Below are positions 33,333 through 46,779 of a stretch of 64,000 nucleotides of DNA, one piece after another. The stretch's first letter is position 1. Every line of letters starts with the position of its first letter. The stretch is from positions 17,834,055 through 17,898,054 of the forward strand of contig NC_037599.1 of assembly GCF_003073045.1 (NCBI RefSeq). Reading direction: 5' to 3'. The notes beneath the pieces are model-generated. The model was not told the DNA's origin. It made no database searches and worked only from the letters and a program-made list of their open reading frames with translations. The translations under genes and the position numbers were made by a program. The stretch is from Pomacea canaliculata. Taxonomy: Eukaryota; Mollusca; Gastropoda; Architaenioglossa; Ampullariidae.

Positions 33333-36300
33333 TCATTTCCAGTTTTTTTGGTATTCTAACCTACGTTGTCTATGTCGATGCTGAATTTCAACTACACCTT
33401 GATGAGGATGAGTGAAGCTCAACTGGTGAAAGCCACGAAGAAAACCCAGGATGAGAAGTGAAGCCCAGGCCACAGGAGCCCCTGTGTTAGTAGCCGCCAT
33501 ACTGGTGTCATCTCTGATGATGTTGATGACTGCAGTGGCAGACTCACGGGCGGTGGCTTCTCTCTTCCTGCGATACCACGTGGTCCGCCAGTAGTCGTAG
33601 TAGGTGCTGCCCCAGGGGTAAGAGGAGGTGCTGCCCCAGTAATTAAAATAATTTGTAGACCAAGGATATGGGGGACTTGTGGTACGGTAATCGTTGGACC
33701 AGAGATACGGGGATCCTGAGGTGGTGTGATCCCCATACCAGGGATAGGATGATCTGTTGGTGGTGTGCAGACGATTCCTTCGTTTTAGTAGAGCATCGCT
33801 GTGTTTAGAACAAAGAAAGCGAAATGAAATTATTCCAGTCTCTTGGAAGTAGACAGCCGTGACACGACCAGCAATAACCTAATGAAAACGCTCCAGGCTA
33901 TCTATGTCAAACATGTAGACTGATCTGAATAGTGATATTTACCTTACACATTATTTGATACAATGCTTCTCCAGAATGTTAAAATTTCTTTCTGTGCTTT
34001 TTACAAACAGGATTCTTTAACTTAATAATTTTTAATTAATAAGCTTAATTAACTAAGTCACTAGCTTACCTCAGTGCAGAGCGAATCTTCCCGTGTGAAG
34101 CAGAACTGGAAGGAGCAGGTGATCTGTACACTGTTGTGACCAGGGAAGGTAAACAACTCGAATGGATCGGTCATGACGGTGCCATTATGTCCCCTTAGCT
34201 CAGATATGATGGTGGAGCCGCTTGGTGGACAACTAAAGTTGACAAACAGCATGTTTAGTTGTTTAAAGATTTGTTAAATTAACTGTTCAATTTTGAGTAT
34301 ATACTTCTGGTGATTTTACCTGCTGGCGTCAATATATTTAATTTCTGAAAGCAATAAAATTTGCCTCCATGATCAGAAAACTTGGATATAAAATATCTGC
34401 CACAGAGTGATGGGTAACTTCTCCAACTTCTATTTTCCCACAGACTTTGTCTTTTCTACACGATCTTGTAGAGCGTAGCTTATCTATGGATAAGCACTAA
34501 TTACTACTAATATATATATATAGTTCTTAATGTTTGTCTGTCTCTCTGTGTTGTCAACTTTATTTCATATTGATGGCGCCGGAAAAAATGGCGACACGAT
34601 GGTATGACTGATTACTATTTGTTTTGTTCTGTTGCTGGTGTTTGAGATGACTGAATGTCCACTGACTTTTGTGTCTAAACACTAGTGCGAGCGTTTGCAA
34701 GTCTGGGTGTGCATGCGATTGGTATTTGTCGGGTAAGTGGCGAACTCATATTCCTAGTGCAATGTCAGTTGAAAACCAATTCTTATCTTATCGTATCTCG
34801 AGATAGCTTAGTTGTCTCACCCATCAGAGTCAGTCAGAACGAGGCTGTAAAGACCATCTCCAGAACTGACGATACAGTCATAAGGAGACACACCCTGAGC
34901 ACTGATACCTGCAAATACAATATCTCTATTGCCTATCATAATATTATATAAAGGATGTTCCGCTCCCTTCCCCCGGACTCGATAAATAAAAATAAATAAA
35001 AAATTAAAAAAAATATCTCGGTTCGTTTTATTGCCAAGTAGGAAGTAGAACATCCCTCGTACACACATTCACATCGAAACGAATTTAACTAAAGACACGA
35101 CAACCTCGACTTCGCTACACTCTCATCTGCTCATCTCTCCTGGTTACCCGGGGTGATGGTGAGTCGCATGCGCAGTTGCACGTTGGCGCCAAGTCGAGCC
35201 TGTTTGAGAGCTTGTCCCGTGTAGGGGTCTGTCACCTCTAAGGTCACGAACTCGCGAGAATTCACGGGTTTTCCACCGAAGGGAGTTCGCCACCTTCACT
35301 GTCACACAACAGAATGCTTTTAAGTCGCACAAGCCATCACACAGAATTTGTACCACGATTTTCATTGTCCTACAAATTTGCATATTTATAGTTTTTGAAC
35401 AACTGTTTCTTGTCTATTATATTTTACAAAGGACAAAAATTGTGTACTAATTTTCCTAGCTATTTAAATGTGACCCGAAATTTATTTTAGCATTTATTTG
35501 AGAATACAATTTTAAATATAAAATGTATAGAGCAAAATTTGTGTAAATCCTGTTTCCTACACGACAACACTCTGTGACTGTGTCAGAACCATGTTGTCCG
35601 CCTCATTAAAATCACACGACAGCTCCATCCTGCGGTCAAGGGACAGCATCACTCCATTCTTTTCGCGCAGTGCCAACTGCCACTCGTAGGCGTTGTCTCC
35701 TGTCTACACAAACAACCTCTAGTTATGCATGAATACACGTGGGCGCGTATTCAACAAGTGTCTATATAGAGTTCAAATGTATATTATTATTATTATATGT
35801 GTCTGGTGTTTATGTATTCATAAAAAAATAATATGACAGATTTTTTTTTCTTGATATTCCATCACACAGGCTGTACCCACACCTTATTGCCACCACAGGT
35901 CACGCCACTTGCCACTCGTTACCCCGGGTGACGGGGATCTTGACGGAGTAGACGCCGGTGTCGTCGTACCACATCTCGGAGCCGCTGCACCAGGGCTGGG
36001 GGGTGCCGGCCTCGTCTGTCAGCTGCACCGTCTGGTACTGGCGTCCGAAAGGGTTAATCCTCACCAGCGCGTAGCGACCCTCCGAAGAGCTGTTGACGCA
36101 GTAGTAGATGACCTCTGCCCTTCTCGTGCCTGAACGTCAGACGAGAAAACGTCTAAACGTATGTTGGCAAAACCAGGACAATTTATGAAAAACGTGGGAT
36201 ACTTAAACCTACGCAGGGTGACACTCTCTCCCCTCCCCCAGCTACCCCCTCCTCAAATATGACAGTTCAGACTCGCAAACAGTATAATTGAAAAAAAAAG

Positions 36301-38798
36301 AAGAAATAAATAAAGAATCAATAGAAGAAATAAAGAGCCATTAACTATATCAGTCCACGCATGCAGCCATCCATCCTTTGATTAGTGGACGTGGTGCAGG
36401 GTGGGAGGATGAAAGCCGCCCCTCACAATCTACTCACGTGTGTAGCAGTAGGGACCTGTCCACCCTGCCTCACACCCATACTTGCACGGTTGTCCCCCTT
36501 TACAAGGCTCTCCGTAGCAATGGCAGGCCTGGTCACAGTTGTCTCCCACAAAGCCATCCTTGCATACTACACAGGCAGGAAACACGTAGAGTTATCTCCC
36601 TTCTAGGTATCTTGCTGTGTATCTCGTACAAATGTTTGCTTAAGGACGTAGAAAAACTAAAAATGTTGTAATACATCAGTGTTGTGTCACGTGCTCTGTA
36701 CACAATTTCTCATCGCCACCATAATCTGTACAAATTATATTTGCATTGCAATATGTGTCAAAGAGTTACAACTCTCATGCAAACCCAGACTGAAGTGAAA
36801 TAAACTCAGCAGTAAGTCTCTAACAAATGACAATAGCTGTTGGTGGTACTTCTGTGATTGTAAGCCATTGAACAAAGAACTCATTTAGCTTCGTATTTCA
36901 GGTACTTAAAGTAACGGGATTTTGAAGTTTTGTATCAGAAATGATTTTGAATATGATATCAAGGTCCTAATATCAGGAGGTTGTTAATGTTAAAATAATG
37001 TGAGCTCAGTTCACTACCTCGGAAGCGATTCTTACATTTGTCTGCCTCGCAGATGTAAGGTCTATTGTCACTGCAGGACGTTCCTGTCCACTTCCTGTAC
37101 GGGTAGGTCAGGTAGACACAGTCGTACCCACAACATTGATTGATCAAGTTGTAGTAGTTGTTGGTGTTTGTGTACTAAAGACAACAATAGTTATTAATTA
37201 ACTGCGGCAGTGAAACGTTTGGCAATGATTGACTCACTCTGACACTGTACTTTATTTTCCCACAATGCACCTGTCAACATTTATATTTATCTGTGTGTCA
37301 GTCGGCGTTTTCTCTGTGTTGTGGAGTTGGGTCGTTAGTACTTGGGTCTGTCAGTGCACGACATAATTTTGCAAACCTCACACATTAAACTTACATTCAG
37401 TCGCTGTCGCTCCAACCCTTCCCAGTAAAATTCGCCGTAGGAATAATTTCTTCTAAGACCAATCCATGGCTCCAAGGTGTATCGAAATGGCAGGAAATCT
37501 AAATAAACATGCACATAAATAATGCATATAAATACAATTATATATGTTAAAGCTAAAAGTCAATAGCTGCTTGCATACATATGTGTTATACACACGCATA
37601 CAATTCCGCACGGTGTGAGTGTAGATTTTTTTAAAAAGCAGAAAGACTAGCCAAGTCCTGTCTGAGTTCTGTGAAAGTCCATACTCATTTTTGTCAGAAT
37701 AAGGAACAGTCCAGTTAAAATATAAAAAAAAATTAATCTTGTACAGGAAAATAAGTAAGAAGAAGACGAGCAGAAGTTCAACCAGTGCTGGTGCTCACAC
37801 TGTGCAGCGGCTGAGGTCTACTCACCCTCCACAGCTCTCTGGCGTTTTTCTGATGTGATCGTTACCAGCCGCCCACCCATGGTCCAGCAAGACTCAGTTG
37901 CGTTGTCGAATGCCTTGGGAATGTCTACATGTTGTAGACAGAAAGGTCCATCAGAGTCTGGGAGGAGGGTCCAGCTGGTGTCCGGACAGATGTATTGGGG
38001 CGACACCACGTCATCGCACACGTAATGTCCGCTGGCTGTTAAGGCAAGAAGTGGACTGATCATTGAATACCTACTGCAGAGTAGTTTGGTTGAAATATAG
38101 CTTCACATTGTTTCTTTGATCATCAATTGTACACATTCGTCCTCTCTGACACACTCAGATTCTCCTTTTCTCTGACACACACACACACGTACGTTAAAGT
38201 GCCACAAGCCCAACCACCTATCCATACAGACATACACGCGCACAGACACAGAGCATTCCCTAATAGTAGATACACCAACACAAGGATCGTTCTTTTTAAT
38301 GGAGTTAAAGGATGCTATAGTTTAAAATACGTCTAACTGTGCTTCTGGTTTATTTGCAGCCATGCAGCATGATTGGTCACACCTTGTGAAAGATAGCCAA
38401 CAATTTAACAAGACAATCTCTGGGTTGGAACCCACAGGGGAGGCGCAGGGTTGGGAGACCCAGACAGACATGGAAGAGATCATTCCACAGAGAGGCGGAG
38501 ACAGCTGGCATGACATGGTCCCAACTGGAAAGGGATGCCCAAAACCGGATCCGATGGAGGGGAGTAGCTGCGTCCCTTGGGGCGATTAGGAACGAGAAGA
38601 TTTGTTCTATTGATTGTCTTTGATGATTAATCGATTTTTTAAAGATCTGTTTTTAGAAGCGGGGGACTTACCCACAATGCCTTCGGAGATATTCACCAAA
38701 ACGCGGTGGCTGGAGTTATTGAGGACTGTTTGTGCATGAACCGTGTCCTGTGCCTTCGTCATCAGCAGAAGTAGGGCCAGCCAGGTCCAGGAAGCCAT
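33333..38798 (-). CDS. Paralog B: lectin-EGF-ZP surface protein, probably damaged
   Basis: Exons: 38672-38798 (signal peptide), 37826-38035, 37395-37498 and 37036-37174 (C-type lectin-like domain with WIGL and YICE), 36438-36566 (EGF, GFVGDNCDQACHCYG), 35883-36129 (ZP-N), 35561-35703, 35148-35293 (acceptor shifted relative to D), 34821-34908 and 34070-34232 (ZP-C, VLTDSDGCP and CSFQFCFTRED), and 33333-33798 (linker, RRKRE furin site, hydrophobic tail). Two apparent frameshifts: one C is missing in exon 6 near 35908, giving an early TGA, and exon 11 changes frame between RCSTKT and the linker. Exons 11 and 12 are fused with no intron, and the usual stop after the hydrophobic tail is missing, adding about 30 polar residues. 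The linker holds three 13-residue repeats (TTSPPYPWSTNYF-like). It is either a young pseudogene or an intact gene with consensus errors. Confidence 0.65.
38340..38600 (+). mobile_element. LINE ORF2 C-terminal fragment
   Basis: The plus strand reads as GWNPQGRRRVGRPRQTWKRS followed by AGMTWSQLERDAQNRIRWRG and a short tail. This is the characteristic C-terminal end of reverse-transcriptase ORFs in several LINE clades (NPQGxRxxGRPxxTW ... AxDRxxWR). It is about 70 codons long and uninterrupted, inside intron 1 of paralog B, in the opposite orientation. It has no 5' part. Confidence 0.8.
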
Positions 38799-38860
38799 TG
38801 TCGACTGCTCACCTCTTCTCAGCCTGTTGTCGAGTAATTCGCACCTGTCACAACACCGTG

Positions 38861-38899
38861 AGTATATCCTGAAAGGTCACATGGTCAGAGACAACCAAT
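38861..38899 (-). promoter_or_regulatory. Conserved TATA/CCAAT promoter block, paralog B
   Basis: GGATATACT on the minus strand (38861-38870) and an inverted CCAAT box (38895-38899), 65-100 bp upstream of the B start codon. The intervening sequence matches that of A and D closely. Confidence 0.55.
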
Positions 38900-41450
38900 G
38901 GAGTTACAGATTTTTATCAGCTCTGACGTCAAGAAAATTAACTCGAATAGTTGCTTAATTTTTTTCTAAAAACACTGATCTTGTCTTATTACTTCTGAAG
39001 AAGGAAACTGCGAAATTCAATATGGAATAATATTTATGCCTTTGGTAGCTTGTAGTGTGAAAGATTACAGAACTCCAAGCCTTCGAGCCTAGTGCTCCAA
39101 TTATGCCAGCCATGATAAATTTATACTGATTTGACCTGTGAAGGGGCATCGAGACTACATCGTCAGCCTAAAAAAAATTATGAGCATCTACGCACATCCA
39201 AAGCTCAAAGATGTTGATCAGCAGCAATACTTGGAACACGAGCATCACATCCTTCGTACACGTGTTTCACAATGTTGCTGACACGTCCCTCTCGTGACAT
39301 ATGGAATCCAATGAGTTTGGCTCAAACAAAATGTTAGACCCAAGCCTGACAAGAAGTTACGATTGGTTCATATGAGAAATCAATCCCTCGCAAATCTGGA
39401 TGCTGGTGCTTTTATATATATATAACACATGAACATCTGTGAATTTAACTGTTCACGGACACAGCAGTAATAATATCTTTTATAGCAGATTTTGTCGCTT
39501 ATCAGTGAGCTCAATGGGTTTGAACATAAGAGCATTGCGAGAAACAAATGCAGCAACAAACCGAAAATACTAAAGGTGGCGCGGAGAGGGAGAGATGGCG
39601 GACAAAGGGAGAGATAAAGACCTACTGAAGTTATTTAACAAAGTCTAAAGACCAGTCTTGAGAGCTCTGAAGGTACACCCTCAAGTGGACCACGAGTGGA
39701 GAATTTAGAACTAAAAATCTTCAGGAGAATACTTGCGATAACATTTGATGTATATATCACCAAAATCGTCTTTGCCAACTCTCAGAGTTTGACACTCGCG
39801 CAGGATTATCTATGAGTTGTGATGTTTGCTAACTGAATAGTTTATGTAATTTATGGCTGTTGTTGTCAGAAAAACCTCGCTTTAGTGCAAAAGTTCTCAG
39901 TCAGGGTGGATTTTCTGTTATCTTATTGTGAGTTGTCCTGCACACAAGCTCCAACGACAATGACCCTTCTGTGAAATATTGTGAAATATAGTCTTTGGTG
40001 TGTCAGCAAGTCCTTTGTTACCTAATGTTACCTAATGTTTTCTAATGTTACCTATGCTAGTGTTACCTAATGCTGCCGTTTGCACGATCTCACAGACTTA
40101 TATCCGTGTTCGAAATATGGAAATGTCATCAAAATTTAAGCCAGGATTCGGATGGCGCGGGTTTCTATTTTTTTTTATTGTTTATATTGGATTTCTGCTG
40201 TAACACAAGCAAGCGCGCACTGAGATACATATTCTACCCTCCCCCAACACACACACACTTTCTCTGTGTCCACTTACAACCCACATCAAGACAACAACAC
40301 CTGTTTATTCATTATCGAAATTTTTAATCGTCAAAACTTTTTTCATACACTGCATTATGTAAACAAACTGTTAAAAGTTTCAAGACCTACAAAAAAAGTA
40401 TTTTCAGCAATTTGAGTGTATAATAATTTCACCTGATACCCCTCCACGTCTCACTCTAACCCTGGGCTCCCCCCAGAAAAAAACACCCACCAAAACTCAT
40501 ATTCAAATAGAATGAAAGGCTTTTTTATGCTTGCGTTATACATGAGCTCGATTTTATTTCTACCCCTTTGGCCAAAATCTTGTGTTCCATACAGAATTCT
40601 TCTCAAAATGTTTATTTGTGTGTGTGTGTGTGTGGAGGCCGTCTATGTCTCTGTTGAATGTGTCTCAGTGACTGTTTGTGTGATTGCATTGATTGTTTCA
40701 TTCAAGGGCTTACCCTACGGAAACAATGATAAACAAATGCTATCTTCACTAGTGCACAGATACAAAAGGTAGAACAGAACTGCCTTTAATAACATTCGCT
40801 AAGTACATAGATTAATCTTCCTCTGTAGTCTTTATACATAAAATGCATAAAAGAGGAGAACGCCACATTATTTACAATCGTTTCAATTGTTGAAGTCAAA
40901 AACAAACTTATGTTACAAGTACATGTATTTGGATTTAAAAAAATTCTTTGCACGAATCTTGCTGTCAAAGGATATAGGTTGTGTCAACACAGAGCAGTTA
41001 ACCTCACCCTCCTTGTTGATTTGACCAAACTATTTAACTGATCTTCAGATTCCTAAATAAAATGTGTCGCTCTTTTAATTTACATATAGACATATTATGC
41101 ATCCCTGATTTAACCAAATAAAACCAAATCCAAGAGAAATTGTGACACCAACTAAATAAAAAGCAAGCATATACTATTGTGCCAGCTGTGCAAATCATAA
41201 GAGTTACTTTAGCTGCCGTGTCCGTGGCTGTCAGTGTGATTCATCTAATGTTAGTAGACAAAATCCTGATTGTTCATTCTCTATCTGCAGACATGAAGCC
41301 CTGTAAACATGTGATGTAGTGTCTAAAATAATATATAGCGGCAGGCCTTTCTAAACATGGTTAGACAGTTGTAGACATAAAATAGGGCAGCAGCATGGTA
41401 TACATGCCACACTAAATATCAAACTAGAATAACCAACGAAACAAGGACAG
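38900..41450. other. Spacer between paralogs B and C
   Basis: It contains the duplicated upstream block noted for A and D (around 39640-39740) and a short 10-bp tandem repeat at 40.0 kb. Past 40.8 kb it is probably 3' flank of paralog C. No gene recognised. Confidence 0.5.
40014..40070. repeat. Short tandem repeat, unit TGTTACCTAA
   Basis: About five imperfect copies of a 10-11 nt unit. Confidence 0.75.
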
Positions 41451-44400
41451 CTAGGCTTTGAAGAAGCGAAGAAAAGCCAGGAACAGAAGCGTTGCCCAGG
41501 CAACCAGACCCGCTGTGTTATTAGCCGCCATACTGGCAGTCTGCTTGGTGACCGTGCTGGTGGATTCTGGTGACACAAAAATCCAGAAACTGATACACTA
41601 CGATCGAAGATAAGCATAATTTTTTTCAACGGTAACATCACTCTGCACTGTAAAATGTTTCAAATGCCATCCACTATCTTCTCACCTTTAATGATCTCGA
41701 CCTGTGCGGTGGCGAACTCAGTTGCGTTGGCTTCTCGCTTCTTGCGGTACCAGTACGAGGGGGAGGACCAGTAGTAATAAGGGCTGGTGTACCAGTAGTA
41801 GTAATCAGTGGTACACGACCTTTGGTAATCACTGCTGGTGGTATCCGCCGTATGGTAGCTGGTGGTGGTCAGACGTGCCATTCTCCTGGTAGTGCATCGC
41901 TGTGGCAAGAACAAGAAAAGAATAATGACAATGCTTCCATCTTCTCTAATCGAACAGTCGACACGATAACAAGACAAACTTACTGAACACTCGTCAGTCT
42001 TCTTGAATCGCACCGCCGGGATGAGACCAAGACACAAGTAACCAAAATTTGTAAGTCTTATGAGAACACGTGACTGAAAGGAAGGTAAGTACTCGAGGGT
42101 TGCTTAACTTAAGCTCTTATATATCTATTTGAAAGAAGTAACTCATTGTCACACTGCATTTTACTATTTGACTAGCTTACATCAGTGCATAGTGGATCCT
42201 CTGCTGTGAAGCAGAACTGGAAGGAGCAGTAGATCTGTAGATTGTTCTGACCAGCAAAGGCGAACAACTCGAAGGGTTCGGATTTAAGAACGCCATTATG
42301 TCCCTTTAGTTGAGATACGATGGTAGATCCGTCTGCAGGACAGCTGAAAATAATAAAAATTTACATCTGTAGCTCTAACTAAACTGTCGTTATTGTATAA
42401 TCTTGCACCTGTGATTAAGCTGTTTTGATAACGGAAACCAGCATTGTCAGAGATGACAGAAAAATTGATTCCTGACTTACTGAGTAGACCAGCCTCGCAG
42501 GAATTCTAGAAAAAGAATGCAGTTGTATCAACGTCACGAAGGTAAAAAAAAAAAAAGAAAAAGAAAAACCCAAAACATGAAAACATAGAACATGCAGGAA
42601 TCTTTAGCACCGCAGCCTTATTCAATCTGTTAAATAAAATAATACTTAATGAACACATATTACCCATCAGAGTCAGTCAGAACGAGCTGGTAGATGCCAT
42701 CTCCAGAGCTGGCGACACAGTCGTACGGAGACACTCCCTGGGCCCTGAGACCTGTAAATACAATGTTGTGATGATTTCTTTCGTGATGACGAGCATGCAT
42801 ACTTGTGACAGGCACTGATCATTCTGTGCTGGTCAGTCCCCACTAGTCATCAAAGGCATTAGACAGACGTAGACAAAGCTCAGCCTGATTGTTAGATTGA
42901 AAGTCAGTCATGGAGTATTCAGATGATGAGGATGATGGTGATTAAAATTTTGAATGCCCTTTACTCTGTAGACACCTATAGTGAAGCTTCCTAGACTTGC
43001 GATTACTGTTGTGGCTTGTTTATCAGACTCTTGCATAAACTCTTGCTCAGTTTTTTATTATAAGAATTCTCACGCAACTGAGGGGAGAGGTGTTTATAGG
43101 GCTACATTCTCTGTCTTGTCCACACTCTCCATCTGCTTCCTCACTCCTGGTTACTGAGTGATGTGGTGAGTGTCATAGCGCAGTGCACGTTTGCGCCGAG
43201 TCTCGCTCTTGTGAGAGCTTGTCTGAGTAGGAGTCGGTCACCGCAGGTTCACGAACTCGCGAGTTCAAAAGGTTTCTCCACTGATGGGAGGGCATTGTTT
43301 GGTTGATCCACTTCTCTGTTGCACATCAAAGTAAATAAAACAATAATAAAAGTGTTAAACTGCTAGTATGCATTAAATTACTTAATAATTTCATAAAATA
43401 GAAAATTTATCTTATTGATACTTTTTATTTTAATTTCGAGATATGAAGAATAATGTTTTGAAATTTAAATTAACTGTAGCAAAAGTAGGGGAAGGATAGA
43501 AAAGGTAAAAAAACTGTAAGTCAGTGTTTTTATTTCGTACACTGCCATGTTCTGTGACTGGTCTGAATAATGCTGTCCGCCTGACTGAAAGTCACACGAC
43601 AGCTCCACTCGACACGGTCAAGGGGACGAGCAACACTCTTTTTTTCTCTTGCACCGTTCAGTAGCACCTGTAGGAGTTGTCTCCCGTCTAGACAAAGAAG
43701 TAAAACACATGATGACTATACACGCACACAGTCAAGCTCTGGCCAGCTCTTTTTCAATCGTTCCCCGCCACCCAACAAAAACAATGTGTACAAACACATT
43801 GTCACACCATGAACACACACCTACACACCTTATTGCCACCACAGGTCACGCCCACTTGCCACTCGTTGTCCCGGGTGACGGGATCTTGACGGAGTAGACG
43901 CCGGTGTCGTGGCGTACCACAATCTCGGAGCCGCTGCACCAGGCTGGGGGGTTGCGGCCTCGTCTGTCAGCTGCACCGTCTCGCTACTTGCGTCCGAAAG
44001 GGTTAATCCTCACCAGCGCGTAGCGACCCTCCGCCGTGTTGTTGACGCAAGTAGTAGATGACCTCTCCTTTCTCGTGCCACCCAACGTCGACGGGTTGAG
44101 AAAAAATCATAGCGTAGCCATCCGTTTGACAGCGAACCAAAAAGACTTTCTGTGGCCAAAATGAAGAATCACTTCATTAGCAAGAAAGCAAAAATTTTAT
44201 TTAGACAATCTCATTCACTTATATGCTCCTCCTCAAAATTTTGCGTTAACCTTGCAATTCGATGCCTATAACACATCATTATACAGATTATTACACAGTA
44301 AGTTTACTATATCGGAGATGTATTTATTGTCTTCCATCATCTATACCACCTGTATTTTCTGTTCAGTCTTACCACGATCCAGTGTCAGAATTGAATTATT

Positions 44401-46779
44401 AATGCAAGAAGCTTCAGCGACGCCGCCTCAATAATCACGATAGCAGTAGGACCTGCTCCACCTGCCTCACACAACCGTACACTGCACGGTTGTCCCCCTT
44501 TACAAGCTCTCACTAAAGCCAAATGAGCAGGCCTCGCACATTTCTCCCGCCAGTCCACTCTACACACACTTACAGCAAAGATTGTTACGTGAGAGTTATC
44601 TCCCACTGTCTGCCACGTGTGCAAATGTTTATTTGCAAGCCACGAATAATGTAAAATTGAAGATATATTTACACTTTATTGTCCCCTAGTCCTAGATTTG
44701 AAGTTAGTCAGGACCTTCAAATTATTCCAGTCCACAACGCTAATCCCTGAGTGCAACCATCTTAAAACTATGTTTGTCTAGTTACTTGCATCAATTATAC
44801 ATACTAAAATGTTGAGCGACAATGATAGTTTTGAAATGGATGATGCTTAAACTTGCCTCGTAGTTCGGACAAGACAGTTAAGTATTTATTTAGAGAATGT
44901 GCCAAGTTTGCTGCCTTGAGATTTAATCTCTACCTCCAACTCTCTCGCAGATGTAGGGTCTGCTCTCCCAACAATTTGTTGGCGCCCATCTCCTGTACGG
45001 ATAATTCATGTAGACACAGAAAAGGTCACAGCAGCGGTACTGCCAATCGTAGTAGTAATCACCGTTTGTGTACTGTAAACAGTGCAAGAATCATCATTAT
45101 TAAGCTATTTTCGCTCGCTGACTGACTGTTTGATTCACTCGCTCACTCACCCACACGCACGCATCCACTCACTCAAACCAATGACTTACGTTGAGTGTGA
45201 ATGGTTGCATCCCTTGCCAGTAAAATTGGCCATAATAAGATATTTGCCTGAGACCAATCCATGGTTCTCTGGAGTATCGAAACGGTATGAAATCTAAAAC
45301 ACACACACATACACAAGTTTATGCCTTTATCAGTTAAACTATTACGAAACTCTGAAGTATTACAGACATGCATACATAGCAATATAAAAGTACAGACAGA
45401 AGGTGACGAAAGTATGAAAAGTATTTCTAAAAATAGTGTTGTCTGCATGAACTGAATTGGAAAAAAAAGATGAAAACACAGCAGGACACAATGTGCTGTT
45501 GGTGAATGTTGTCATCGACACTCAGATGGAGTTTGTACTCATTTAGGAAATCTTAAAAATAATGGCAACAAAACGCCAGTTGCATTGACTTTGTGCAGAG
45601 ATCTGCCTATACCTACTTACATTACTCCGACCTCCATGCTCAATGGGCTGCGACTACTCACTCTCGATAGCTTCTGGCGTTTTCTGTTGGATAGTTAGCA
45701 GTCGCGCGCTCATGTTTGAGCAGGAGAGAGCAGCATTGCCAAACCACTCATTAATGTCCACCAGCTGGAGACACATGGGTCCATCTGAGTCAGGGACGAG
45801 GGTCCAGTTGGTGTCTGGACAGGTGTACTGAGGCGACACCACGTCATCGTGCATGTAAATTCCGGTGGCTGGAGGGAAAAATAACTCGACAGATGAATAC
45901 AGATATGTTAGAGTTGGTATAAAATGTAAAAAGTACATGATATTTAAATAGAAGTTCACATACTTTTATGTAATTAATATAATTTCACACATTAATAACG
46001 CTGTTTTTATGCTTTTTTATGATTAATACTCAGAAAAGGTTCGGCTTTTTACAGCAGATTTTGTATGTCTAAAAGCTTAACGAGCTTAACACAACGACAC
46101 AAGACACTTGTCCTTGATTACCCATGTTGCTACTAGCACAGGCATGTACTTTTTTTATAATCAAGACCTAGTATATAAACAAAATATATGAGTTAAACAT
46201 ATATAAATATAATGTGTAGGATACAGCAAAACGCGGTAAGAGACGAAGTTCGGGTAATTTGGAAAACAATAAATAACTCCAAATGGTTAAAAAGTGAGGT
46301 GTCTTATTTGGGAACCATTAAGAGGCCAAGAAAGTTTTTGTTTTTACATCTTCTGACCAATCAAAATAATGCCGAATATTTCCCTAAAAAATGCTTAAAT
46401 TCTTTTACGAAACGTTGCACAAACCTTACCCTAATCACTCAATAGTTAGCATTTTGTAGATATTTGTTGTCAAGTACAGTTTGCAGAGGTTTGAATGGTT
46501 ATGAGTCACTGTTTGCTGTCGACTTCTTGAGCGATGGACGTATGTATTGTAGTAGCTAAACGTTTGAACTTTCTAGACTTTGCAACGGGATCGTTTACTT
46601 TCTTTATTATTTTTGATTAACCGTCATAAATCGGTTTTTAGAAAGAACAGACTTACCAATAATGCCTTCGAGAAATTCACCGAAATCTGAAAACTGGAGT
46701 GCCGCCGAATGTTGTGCTGTGGACCGGTGTCCTGTGTGATCGCACCAGGAGGCAGGGAAACCCAGGCCCAGGTAGACAT
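41451..46779 (-). pseudogene. Paralog C: eroded lectin-EGF-ZP gene
   Basis: Recognisable exons: 46657-46779 (start exon), 45662-45868, 45190-45293 and 44934-45072 (lectin-like domain, intact), about 44440-44560 (EGF), 43826-44077 (ZP-N), 43545-43689, about 43152-43323, 42664-42751, 42181-42343 (ZP-C, intact), 41686-41899 (Tyr-rich linker and RKKRE furin site, intact) and 41451-41566 (GPI-type tail, intact). The start exon reads MSTWAWVSLPPGAITQ with no hydrophobic signal core and shifts frame. The EGF, ZP-N and first ZP-C exons carry many one- to three-base indels relative to D. The promoter block seen in A, B and D is also degraded. Intact exons at both ends with a damaged middle could mean a pseudogene. 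A poorly polished stretch of assembly at 43.1-44.6 kb is the alternative. Confidence 0.7.
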
